From Dyadobacter soli (GTDB lineage: Bacteria; Bacteroidota; Bacteroidia; Cytophagales; Spirosomataceae), in contig NZ_FNAN01000008.1 of assembly GCF_900101885.1 (NCBI RefSeq), positions 248,001 through 312,000 on the forward strand: a stretch of DNA of 64,000 bases, given 5' to 3'. Each line of letters begins with the position of its first letter. The first letter of the stretch is position 1. A program made the translations under genes and the position numbers. The notes under the pieces are model-generated. The model searched no databases and had not been told where the DNA came from. It was given only the letters and a program-made list of their open reading frames with translations. Below, in pieces: positions 26,780-35,120 of this stretch.

Positions 26780-29194
26780 TTATTCACTCCTTAACGCCTT
26801 CACCGGGTTGGTCATCGCGGCCTTCACGCTCTGGAAGCTGATCGTTACCAGCGCGATCAGTACCGCAGCCACGCCTGCCAGCACAAACAGCCACCAGCTA
26901 ATGCTTACTTTATAGCTGAAATCCTGCAACCATTCATTCATGAAATACCACGCAATAGGCGATGCAATGACGAGCGCAATCACCACCAGTTTGACAAAAT
27001 CGATGGAAAACAGCCCGAAAATGTTCATCGCCGATGCCCCTACCGCCTTGCGGATACCCATTTCCTTCGTGCGCGACTCGGCCATGAATGCAACCACGCC
27101 GTAGAGTCCCAGGCAGCCGATGAAAATCGCGATACCGCTCAGTATCCTGAACAACGAGAACAGTTTTGCCTCTTTCTCATAAAAGCTTTCCAGCGTCTGG
27201 TCGTAGAATGAGTATTTAAATAAATAATCGGGGAAAGCTTCCGACCAAACCTGTTCTATCCGCCCGATCTGTTCCAGCCCTGCACTTTTATCGAGCTTCA
27301 CGCTCAATGTCCGGTAGTTATTCCGCATGGTAGTCATTGCACAAGGGATGATTTCCTGGTGCAGCGAGTAAGTATTGAAGTTTTTAACAACGCCTACTAT
27401 CGGCAGCTTAAAGTCGCTGCCTCCTATCGCAAGCCGTTTTCCGATCATATCCTGCGGGTTTTTAAAACCCATTTTTGCAGCAAACGCCTCGTTTACAACA
27501 TACTCCCGGATCGTATCCGAGGGAAGAAAAAGTCTTCCGGCGGCCATTTTCAGACCGTAAGTATTAAAATAAGCAGTATCGGCAGGCCGCATTACTATAT
27601 CGAAATCCAGGAACTCGGTATCGTTCTCGTACTTGAAGCCGGTTTGCCAGTTGCTTCTCGACATGGGCGTAAATGCGCTGTATGCGATGGACTTCACGCC
27701 CGGAATCTGCGCCACTTTTTCCCGCAGGGTTTCCAGCTTGCCTTCCTCCTGGTCGGGCACGGCAATCGTCACGATTTCGTCCTTTTCAAAACCCAGGTCC
27801 AGCGAGTTGAAATACTTCATCTGGCTGTAAGCGATCAACGTTCCGATCAGGATTACCTGCGATATGGAGAATTGCAGCACGATCAGGCCTTTGCGAAGGT
27901 TTGACTGTCCGCTTCCCGCAACGCGCATTTTTCCCTTCAAAGCCAGTATCGGCTGGTACCCCGAAACGACGAGCGCAGGATAGAACCCGGCCAGAAAAGT
28001 GGTCACGACCGTCAGTACCAGGCAGCAGAGCAAAACATACGGATCCTGGAAAAACACTACACCCTGCGATTGTATATTGAGGATACTGGCAATGGAAGGC
28101 AACAGCAACTGCGCCGAAACCAGGGCCAGCAACACCGACAACACTGTAATAATACCCGTTTCGGAGAAGTATTGCCGCAGTAACTGCCCGCGCGTGCTCC
28201 CGAGCACCTTGCGCACACCTACCTCACGCGAGCGGCGCAGCGCCTGCGCGGTGGCGAGGTTCACAAAATTCACGCAAGCCGTGATCAGAATGAAAATCCC
28301 GACCAGCGACATCGCCCAGATCATGCCTTTGCTGATCGAGCGGTTGGCGTAGTTACTCATTTTTGTAGCAAAATGAATGTCCTTCAATGGCTGCAAAACG
28401 AATTTCAGCTTGTCGACATCCTTGGGGTCCCGGTACTTTTTATTGAAGGCCAAAAGCTGCTTTTCAAACTGTGCTTCGGTCACATTTTCGGGCAGCATCA
28501 GGTATATTTGCCCGCCTCCGTAGCTGGAAACCCAATCGTCCCAATTGGTAAATGCGCCGAATTCTTTCAGCGAAGCAAACGATAGCAGTGTCTTAAACGG
28601 CAGGTTAGTGGTGGCAGCCGGATCGGCCACCAGGCCAGTAACCACGAAATCCATCTGGTTCCTTACCCGGATGGTTTTGCCCATCGGGTCTGCATCGCCG
28701 AAATACTTTCGGGCCTGGCTCTCTGTCAACACCACCGATCCGGGGTTTTTGAGGGCCTGCGCCGGCGAACCTTTCAGCCATTGATAGTCGAACATCCGGA
28801 AGTATTCGGGGCCTGTGAATGCGATATCGTACCCCGGATCCGAAAACTTCTTTTTCTCCGAACCCTGCGTGATGGTGATCAGCGTTTCGCGAAGTCCATA
28901 CGTGCACACAACCTGATTCCTGATCTCTGGATAGTCGTTGCGCAGCGCTTCCAGTGCCGGCAGCGGAATCCCGGCACCAAACCCCTTCTCGCCATCTTCT
29001 ACATTCTGGTTGAGCAGGCGGTAAAGCCGGTCGGCATTCTTATGATGGCTGTCGAAACTCAGCTCGTACCTGACCGTAAAAAAGATCAGCAAACAGCAAG
29101 CCAGGCTCAGCGTAAGCCCGGTAATGTTGATCAACGTAAAATTCCAGTTGCGCCGAAGGTTTCTGAATGAGGTTGTTAGATAGTTTTTGATCAT
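26780..29194 (-). CDS. FtsX/MacB-like ABC permease 9
   Basis: ABC exporter permease, 804 aa, start MIKNYLTTSFRNLRRN. Motifs are LRRSREVGVRKVLGST and a divergent second motif, ESRTKEMGIRKAVGAS. The C-terminus is NPVKALRSE. The first periplasmic domain is closest to permease 3. It is third in the 11-8 block. A consensus plus-strand promoter for the relict antitoxin overlaps its start codon. Confidence 0.93.
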   Translation of the reverse strand: MIKNYLTTSFRNLRRNWNFTLINITGLTLSLACCLLIFFTVRYELSFDSHHKNADRLYRLLNQNVEDGEKGFGAGIPLPALEALRNDYPEIRNQVVCTYGLRETLITITQGSEKKKFSDPGYDIAFTGPEYFRMFDYQWLKGSPAQALKNPGSVVLTESQARKYFGDADPMGKTIRVRNQMDFVVTGLVADPAATTNLPFKTLLSFASLKEFGAFTNWDDWVSSYGGGQIYLMLPENVTEAQFEKQLLAFNKKYRDPKDVDKLKFVLQPLKDIHFATKMSNYANRSISKGMIWAMSLVGIFILITACVNFVNLATAQALRRSREVGVRKVLGSTRGQLLRQYFSETGIITVLSVLLALVSAQLLLPSIASILNIQSQGVVFFQDPYVLLCCLVLTVVTTFLAGFYPALVVSGYQPILALKGKMRVAGSGQSNLRKGLIVLQFSISQVILIGTLIAYSQMKYFNSLDLGFEKDEIVTIAVPDQEEGKLETLREKVAQIPGVKSIAYSAFTPMSRSNWQTGFKYENDTEFLDFDIVMRPADTAYFNTYGLKMAAGRLFLPSDTIREYVVNEAFAAKMGFKNPQDMIGKRLAIGGSDFKLPIVGVVKNFNTYSLHQEIIPCAMTTMRNNYRTLSVKLDKSAGLEQIGRIEQVWSEAFPDYLFKYSFYDQTLESFYEKEAKLFSLFRILSGIAIFIGCLGLYGVVAFMAESRTKEMGIRKAVGASAMNIFGLFSIDFVKLVVIALVIASPIAWYFMNEWLQDFSYKVSISWWLFVLAGVAAVLIALVTISFQSVKAAMTNPVKALRSE

Positions 29195-29216
29195 GGCACC
29201 TTATTTTCTATTTTTG
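29186..29216 (+). promoter_or_regulatory. Consensus promoter in front of the relict antitoxin
   Basis: TTTG (29186-29189), 19 nt, then TATTTTTG (29209-29216), an excellent fit to the Bacteroidota primary promoter. It overlaps the first codons of permease 9 on the other strand and sits 6 nt before the relict ATG, so a transcript would be nearly leaderless or start inside the fragment. Confidence 0.55.
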
Positions 29217-29222
29217 AATACA

Positions 29223-29348
29223 ATGAAAGAACCGATTCACCCACAGCGCCGCTTAGGCAGCTTGAAAGGAAAAATCGGTACTCCTGATGATTTTAATGCT
29301 CCATTAAACCACCCTACTCGCTCCGTAGCGACTTCACCGGGTTCATGA
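29223..29348 (+). pseudogene. Relict antitoxin fragment (DUF2281/VapB C-terminus)
   Basis: A 41-codon frame whose residues 9-29 (RRLGSLKGKIGTPDDFNAPLN) match the C-terminal signature of the intact antitoxin at 23708 (GALKGRIHMSDDFNEPLE). The N-terminal DNA-binding part is missing. The frame runs on into the 3' end of permease 10 (stop 29348), and no PIN toxin follows. I read it as the remains of a VapBC pair that was lost or replaced. It is too short to be sure it is translated. Confidence 0.55.
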
Positions 29349-31728
29349 GCGCGGCTTTGATACTCTGGAAACTGACGGTAGCGATGGCGACGAGCAATGC
29401 GGCGGCACCGACTCCTATGAATACCAGCGGGCTGATTTCAATGCGGTAGGGGTAATTATCCAGCCACAGCTGCATGAAATACCAGGCCGCCGGCGTGGCG
29501 ATCAGGATGGCAATGAGGACAAGTTTTACAAAATCCTTGGATAATACGAATACCAGGCTCGCAATGCTTGCACCGAGCACTTTGCGGACGCCGATTTCCT
29601 TCGTGCGCTGTTCCATGACGATCAATGCGACGGCGAACAGGCCGAGGCACGACAAGATGATCGCCACGGACGATGCCAGGCTGAATACCTGCGAAAGCCT
29701 TTCTTCCTCTTTGTACCAGTTGTTCGTGTTCTCATCCAGAAACGAGCCCATGAACTCCGATTCCGGCGTGATTTCTTTCCACACGCTTTTTAACTTCTCC
29801 ATCGACGATGCCAGGCTCTGCGGCGTCACGCGCACAAAAATGTACCCGATGCCGTCGGTATGAGAGAGGTACATCGTGATCGGTTTTATATTGGTTTTGG
29901 ATGAATAGAGGTTAAAATCAGGCACTACACCGATGATCTGATGCTTGATGCCGGCCGTGTCGGTCTGGAAGAACTTGCCGACCGGATCTTTTTCGCCGAT
30001 CGCTTTGGCCATACTTTCGGTGATGATCACCCTTCCCATCGAATCGGTGGGGTAAGCGGGGTTAAACTCCCTTCCGTCGCGTAATTTGATATTCAGTGTT
30101 TTGAGATAGTCGTAACTGATATGCAGCCAGTCGGTTTCCACTTCGCGTTCTTTGAATGTAAAACCAATGGAACTGCGGGAACTGCTGCGGTCGAGACCAA
30201 GTCCGAGGTTCACGCCCGTGCCGGTGATCGCTACCACGTTGGGATCGTCGGCAAGGCGGTTACGCATTCTACGCAGCGCTGTTTGTCCATTCACTTTGCT
30301 GCCCACCGGAATGCTGATCACTTCTTCCTTCTGAAAGCCCAGCGGCTGCTTCCGGAGATGGTCGACCTGCTGTACAGCGATGATCGTGCAGCATATCAGC
30401 AAGCTCGAAAGCGCAAACTGCGCCACGATCAATGAATTGCGCAATATACCCGGCTTTTTAAGCGACACCTTCCCTTTCAGCACTTCCACCGCATTGAATT
30501 TAGACATCTGCAACGCCGGATAACCGCCCGCCACGAGCGTAACGAACAGGAACAGCGCGATCAGCATTGCCATTTTATCGGGCTCGAAAATGTATTCCAG
30601 CGAGAGCTTGGCCCTGAATGTCGCATTAAACGCAGGCAGCAACAGGATAGCCAGTACTATGCCGGTCAGGAAACCAAGGAAGCATATTACCCCTGCCTCG
30701 CCCCAAATCTGCAAGAAAAGCTGTTGTTTCAATGCCCCGAGCGACTTACGTACGCCCACCTCACGTGCGCGGATGAACGAGCGCGCGACGCTGAGGTTGA
30801 TGAAGTTAATGCAGGCGATCAGCAGGATGAAGATCCCGATACCCATTAATGCATAGATCAGCGATCCCTCCTTACCGCCGGAAATTTCTCGGTTGAAGTG
30901 GATGTCTTCCAGTTTTTGAAGGCGAAGCGTGTAGATATCGCCTCTTTCATCGGGCTTAGCGCCTTTCTTTTTAAGCTTAGTAAGCGTTTCCGCGAAATAT
31001 TTGGCCGTAAAAGGTTTCAGCTTCTTCTCAAATGCCAGCTTATCGACCCCGGGTTTTAGTTTGAGAAAAATATTATGTGAAAATGCGTCCCACTGATCCT
31101 TTTGCTGCTGATACCCACCCACATTCTCACTGCGAATGAACGCGTCGAATTGCAGGGAAGAGTTTTCGGGAAAATCCGCGAGGACGCCGCTTACGACATA
31201 CTCCTTTTTACTTTCCTCCAATCCCAGCTGTATGCGCTTGCCCATCGGGTCTTCTTCGCCAAAAACAGCCTTGGCCATGTGCTCGGTGATCACAATATTG
31301 CTGAGATCCTGCAATGCGGCTTGTGGGCTGCCTTGTTTAAACGGAAATGAGAATATTTTAAAAAAATCCGGCTCGGTAAATTTGATGTTTTTGTCGAGAT
31401 ACTTGCCTTTGTATTCCACCACATCCGAACCGTTGACAATCCTCGCTACCGCCTCGATATCGGGATACTCCGCCTTCAATGCGGGCGTGATCGGGAATGG
31501 CATGGAGGCGGTACGGCCTACGCCCTCGGGATCATTTGAAAAGAAATAAGGTTCATAAATCCGGTCTTTATCGGCATGAAAACTGTCGTACGACAGCGCG
31601 AAATATGCGGTCAGGAACAGGAACACGCTCACACAAAATGCGACCGACAGTCCGACGATATTGATAAAAGCATAACCCTTGCTCTTCCAAAGGTTACGCA
31701 GCGCGATTTTGATGAAGTTTTTGAACAT
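29314..31728 (-). CDS. FtsX/MacB-like ABC permease 10
   Basis: ABC exporter permease, 804 aa, start MFKNFIKIALRNLWKSKGY. Motifs are FIRAREVGVRKSLGAL and EQRTKEIGVRKVLGAS, with C-terminus NPVKSLRSE. TM1 (about 22-43) is aromatic-rich (FCVSVFLFLTAYFALSYDSF). The loop before the first FtsX domain is Lys-rich (LTKLKKKGAKPDERGD). It is second in the 11-8 block, separated from permease 11 by B-family element B1. Its 3' end overlaps the relict antitoxin frame. Confidence 0.93.
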   Translation of the reverse strand: MFKNFIKIALRNLWKSKGYAFINIVGLSVAFCVSVFLFLTAYFALSYDSFHADKDRIYEPYFFSNDPEGVGRTASMPFPITPALKAEYPDIEAVARIVNGSDVVEYKGKYLDKNIKFTEPDFFKIFSFPFKQGSPQAALQDLSNIVITEHMAKAVFGEEDPMGKRIQLGLEESKKEYVVSGVLADFPENSSLQFDAFIRSENVGGYQQQKDQWDAFSHNIFLKLKPGVDKLAFEKKLKPFTAKYFAETLTKLKKKGAKPDERGDIYTLRLQKLEDIHFNREISGGKEGSLIYALMGIGIFILLIACINFINLSVARSFIRAREVGVRKSLGALKQQLFLQIWGEAGVICFLGFLTGIVLAILLLPAFNATFRAKLSLEYIFEPDKMAMLIALFLFVTLVAGGYPALQMSKFNAVEVLKGKVSLKKPGILRNSLIVAQFALSSLLICCTIIAVQQVDHLRKQPLGFQKEEVISIPVGSKVNGQTALRRMRNRLADDPNVVAITGTGVNLGLGLDRSSSRSSIGFTFKEREVETDWLHISYDYLKTLNIKLRDGREFNPAYPTDSMGRVIITESMAKAIGEKDPVGKFFQTDTAGIKHQIIGVVPDFNLYSSKTNIKPITMYLSHTDGIGYIFVRVTPQSLASSMEKLKSVWKEITPESEFMGSFLDENTNNWYKEEERLSQVFSLASSVAIILSCLGLFAVALIVMEQRTKEIGVRKVLGASIASLVFVLSKDFVKLVLIAILIATPAAWYFMQLWLDNYPYRIEISPLVFIGVGAAALLVAIATVSFQSIKAALMNPVKSLRSE

Positions 31729-31742
31729 AGCTTATGCTTATT

Positions 31743-31874
31743 TGACCGCCGACCATTGACGGCCGACCGCCGATCTCTTGTTATGATTTCTAACTAGTTC
31801 CTTTCTGATTCCAAGACCTGTTGACTAATGTACATACAACAATCGGCCGTCGGCGGTCGGTCGTCAGCCGTCAT
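31743..31874. repeat. B-family heptamer hairpin element B1
   Basis: Left arm of four GACCGCC-like heptamers (31743-31773) and right arm of GGCGGTC-like heptamers (31842-31874) around a 68-nt AT-rich loop. It lies between the start of permease 10 and the stop of permease 11, the same position A elements take in the 5-1 block. Confidence 0.85.
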
Positions 31875-31879
31875 CAACG

Positions 31880-34336
31880 CTACTCCGACTTCAACGATTT
31901 CACAGGATTGGTAACGGCTGCCCTGATAGCCTGAGTACTCACTGTCAGCAGTGCTATGATCACTGCCAGCGCTCCCGCCGCGGCGAACATCCACCATTGC
32001 AGGGTGATTTTGTAGGCAAAATCGGCTAGCCAGCGGTTCATGAGATACCAGGTAAGCGGCGTGGCTATGACAATGGAAACGACTACGAGTTTGACAAAGT
32101 CACCGGACAACAGCCCCACGATGTTGGTCACCGAAGCGCCGAGCACTTTTCGTACGCCAATTTCCTTAATGCGCTGCTGAGCGGCAAATGCGGCCAGGCC
32201 AAACAGTCCGAGGCAGGAAATCAGGATTGAAATAATGGTAAATGCATTGACAAGCCTCGAAGTACGCGCATCGGCAGCATAGTTTTTCTGAAAATCCTCG
32301 TCGAGGAAGGTATATGAGAATGGCTCGCCCGGCACGAGTGATTTCCATTTACTTTCTATGAACGGCAGCGCGGCGGCGGCATCCTTGCCCGCGATGTGCG
32401 CGATCATGTAGTTGTAGCTCGGGTCCATATTCAGGAAGAAAGCATAGGGTTCTATCACTTTGTGCAAATCCTGAAAATGAAAGTCTTTCACCACTCCCAC
32501 TACCTCGACGGAACCCGGCGTATCGCCGCCATTATTAAAAAGGAACTTCTGCCCTACCGCCTTGTTCAGGGGCACGTTGAATTTACGGAGTGTGGCTTCA
32601 TTCACCACGATTTTATAATTTGTATCTGCCGGAAATTCTTTTGAAAACATACGTCCAACCAGCGGTTTGAAACCCATTGTTTCCATAAAATCCGGCGCTA
32701 CCCAGTTGGTTTTGATAATATTATCGTCATTCACCGTCTGTCCAGGCAGGTACACCGACATATCACTCGGATTGAGAATGCCCGGGTAATAGCCCGTGCC
32801 CGATGCCGCGGTAATGCGGCTGTCCTGCAAAAGTTCGCTTTTCAGCGCCGTATAAGCCTGCCGCGATTCCTCGCTCCGGAAAGGGATTACAACCTGCTGG
32901 TCCTTATTGAAACCCAGCGGCTGGTCCTTCATAAACCGGATCTGCCCCTGAATGACGATCGTGGCGACCACCAGCCCAATCGAGATAACAAACTGGAACA
33001 CCACCAGCCCCCGGCGCAGCGTCGTAGCCGATACCGAATTCACAAACCGCCCCTTGATCACGTCCAGCGGGTTGAATACCGACAAATAGAATGCAGGGTA
33101 ACTTCCCGCCAGCAAGCCCGTAACCAGCGCCAGCAGCAGAAAACCACCTACAATTTTCACTTGTAAAAGGTCATTTACATCGAGTGATTTGTCGGCGAGC
33201 TGGTTGAAGAATGGCAACAGCACCACCACAAGCGCCATCGCGATTGCCAGGCCCAGGAATGTAAGCACCATCGATTCGCCCAGGAACTGCCCGACCAGGC
33301 TGCCTTTGCCGGCGCCCATTACCTTGCGCATGCCTACCTCAGCCGCCCGTTTCGCAGAGCGCGCGGTGGCGAGGTTCATGAAATTGATACAGGCGATCAG
33401 CAACGTGAATATTGCGATGCATGCCAGAACGTACAGGTAAGTCGAGCTGGTGGTGGCCGAAACAATGCGGTCGATCTGGCTGAAAAGGTGAATATCCCGT
33501 ACCGGAAGTAATACCAGTATTTTATTGAATCCGGCGATTTTCAGGTCCTTCCGCGCATACTTATCAATGAATGCGGGCAATTTAGCCTGAAACGCAGCCG
33601 CATTGGTACCCGGCCGGAGGCGCAGGTAATGGTAAAACATGTTGTTACTGATAAAGTTGTGCTCTGGCTGCCGGAGGTAATCGCCGATCCAACCCACCTG
33701 GAATGTTACAAAATAATGGGCGTCGATGTGGGAGCGGGCGGTTTCGTCCCTGAAAACGCCGGTTACTTTGAAATTCTCGTTATGGCCTGTCTTCCCGCCC
33801 ACTTTTATGGTGCGGTTCAATGCAGGTTCGTTGCCGAAAAGCTTTTGCGCGAGTGCGTCGGAAAGGACGATCGAATGCGGATCGCTCAATGCCGTCCGCT
33901 TGTCTCCTTCCAGGAATTGGTAGGTGAAAACGTCGAAAAACGTCGAATCGACGTGGGTACCTTTGGTTTCGTAGAATGATAGCGGGGCTCTTCCGGCCTG
34001 TTCGACCGTCAGCAGGGCTTTGTCTTCGAGGAAATTCTGCCAGAGTCGGGTTACCTGTATTACTTCCGGGTATTCGGCTTTCAGCGCTTGCGCGTAAGGC
34101 GCCGGTGCGCGGGGGTTATCCATTTTCTCCCCGTTCGGCTGCACATTTTCCGAGCGCACCAGGTAGAGATCATTGATATGCTCCTGATGCTTATCGAACG
34201 ATACCTCGCTCAGAATATAAAGCAGCAGGAGCATGCAACAAGTCATCCCGACCGAAAGGCCGAAGACATTGATGATGGAGAACATCTTGTTTTTCAAGAC
34301 ATTCCTCCAAGCAATTTTCAGATAGTTTTGAATCAT
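31880..34336 (-). CDS. FtsX/MacB-like ABC permease 11, head of the 11-8 block
   Basis: ABC exporter permease, 818 aa, the longest of the array, start MIQNYLKIAWRNVLKNK. Motifs are AKRAAEVGMRKVMGAG (Ala and Met replace the usual Lys and Ile/Val) and QQRIKEIGVRKVLGAS. The C-terminus is NPVKSLKSE. The 160-bp upstream gap holds a tandem operator pair and a CTGGTAC box, so it should lead transcription of permeases 11-8. Confidence 0.93.
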   Translation of the reverse strand: MIQNYLKIAWRNVLKNKMFSIINVFGLSVGMTCCMLLLLYILSEVSFDKHQEHINDLYLVRSENVQPNGEKMDNPRAPAPYAQALKAEYPEVIQVTRLWQNFLEDKALLTVEQAGRAPLSFYETKGTHVDSTFFDVFTYQFLEGDKRTALSDPHSIVLSDALAQKLFGNEPALNRTIKVGGKTGHNENFKVTGVFRDETARSHIDAHYFVTFQVGWIGDYLRQPEHNFISNNMFYHYLRLRPGTNAAAFQAKLPAFIDKYARKDLKIAGFNKILVLLPVRDIHLFSQIDRIVSATTSSTYLYVLACIAIFTLLIACINFMNLATARSAKRAAEVGMRKVMGAGKGSLVGQFLGESMVLTFLGLAIAMALVVVLLPFFNQLADKSLDVNDLLQVKIVGGFLLLALVTGLLAGSYPAFYLSVFNPLDVIKGRFVNSVSATTLRRGLVVFQFVISIGLVVATIVIQGQIRFMKDQPLGFNKDQQVVIPFRSEESRQAYTALKSELLQDSRITAASGTGYYPGILNPSDMSVYLPGQTVNDDNIIKTNWVAPDFMETMGFKPLVGRMFSKEFPADTNYKIVVNEATLRKFNVPLNKAVGQKFLFNNGGDTPGSVEVVGVVKDFHFQDLHKVIEPYAFFLNMDPSYNYMIAHIAGKDAAAALPFIESKWKSLVPGEPFSYTFLDEDFQKNYAADARTSRLVNAFTIISILISCLGLFGLAAFAAQQRIKEIGVRKVLGASVTNIVGLLSGDFVKLVVVSIVIATPLTWYLMNRWLADFAYKITLQWWMFAAAGALAVIIALLTVSTQAIRAAVTNPVKSLKSE

Positions 34337-34371
34337 GGCTGGTCATGGATTGCATTCCGTTTCATTAAGAA

Positions 34372-34387
34372 TGAATAACTGTACCAG
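34372..34387 (-). promoter_or_regulatory. sigma-54-like promoter box of permease 11
   Basis: The minus strand reads CTGGTACAGTTATTCA: TGG core, TT at the -12 spacing, with C instead of G next. It starts 65 bp from the palindrome at 34453 and 51 bp before the ATG. The sequence between includes TTTAAATATTTGATTA, also seen before permease 7. Confidence 0.45.
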
Positions 34388-34452
34388 CAGGGCTACCAAT
34401 AGAATAACTTGTTAATAATCAAATATTTAAATCCTCAATTAAACAACAAAGG

Positions 34453-34488
34453 TGTCCACTATCGGACACCTTTGTTCAGTATTGGACT
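34453..34488. promoter_or_regulatory. Tandem palindromic operator upstream of permease 11
   Basis: TGTCCACTATCGGACA (34453-34468, a near-perfect dyad extended by AAAGG/CCTTT) and a weaker copy TGTTCAGTATTGGACT (34473-34488), 20 bp apart. The ACTATC spacer is identical to that of the site before permease 5. The extended dyad could alternatively act as a terminator for the ParE gene at 34497. Confidence 0.65.
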
Positions 34489-34496
34489 GGGAGATT

Positions 34497-34808
34497 TTAA
34501 TACGAAATTGGTTCTTGCCTTGTGCTCCGTACCCGGATAATGTTTACGCTATAATCGACATCATCGATAAAGTAGGTAACTCGTATATTGTAAACTTCAA
34601 ATGACCGGAATGCTTCATTATGATCGATCCTGAATTTATCCGGACCAAATCGCATGGGCTCGGCTTTGATCTTCGCAATGCATTCCAAAATCTTCTTTTT
34701 GACTTTCAATGCATTCTGATAGGAATCTTTGCGAATGTAGACAAAGATTTCTTTAAACTGAATCAACGCGACCGTGTCCCAACGAACGTCATACTGCCTG
34801 TCTACCAT
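34497..34808 (-). CDS. ParE/RelE-family toxin
   Basis: 103 aa with the ParE-like order: helical hairpin (TVALIQFKEIFVYIRKDSYQNALKVKKKI), then the strand core MRFGPDKFRIDHNEAFRSFEVYNIRVTYFIDD and C-terminal IIRVRSTRQEP. It probably targets gyrase or ribosome-bound mRNA, as in the superfamily; which one cannot be told from sequence. It overlaps the upstream antitoxin gene by 7 bp. The module lies downstream of permease 12 and ahead of the permease 11 operator, in the same direction as the array. Confidence 0.85.
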   Translation of the reverse strand: MVDRQYDVRWDTVALIQFKEIFVYIRKDSYQNALKVKKKILECIAKIKAEPMRFGPDKFRIDHNEAFRSFEVYNIRVTYFIDDVDYSVNIIRVRSTRQEPISY

Positions 34809-35038
34809 CCATTAATTTCAGCTTCTGCTTCTTCCTCCGTGTGATATCTTCCTGATTTAATTCTTGCCAGGGCCTCATCCAGCTCTGAATTATATTGCTC
34901 AATCGAAACCCGCTCACCGTGGTCAGGTCGTTTCAATTTCAGGAATGCCTCGATAATGCCCAGCAGGGATTTCTTTTCTCCTTCTCCCAACAGCGGCAGA
35001 TAGCTTACAATTTCGGAATCTATTGTTTTCGTGCTCAT
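34802..35038 (-). CDS. Antitoxin of the ParDE-like pair
   Basis: 78 aa. An N-terminal segment SEIVSYLPLLGEGEKKSLLGIIEAFLKLK leads to IEQYNSELDEALARIKSGRYHTEEEAEAEI, the C-terminal pattern of antitoxins paired with this type of ParE in Bacteroidota. It precedes and overlaps the toxin gene. It starts 82 nt after the stop of permease 12. Confidence 0.82.
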   Translation of the reverse strand: MSTKTIDSEIVSYLPLLGEGEKKSLLGIIEAFLKLKRPDHGERVSIEQYNSELDEALARIKSGRYHTEEEAEAEINGW

Positions 35039-35120
35039 TGCCGATAATATTTAAGTCAGATAACATCACTTAAAACAATACTTATCTGATACTAAACTAA
35101 TCAATTCCGACCATTATCCC

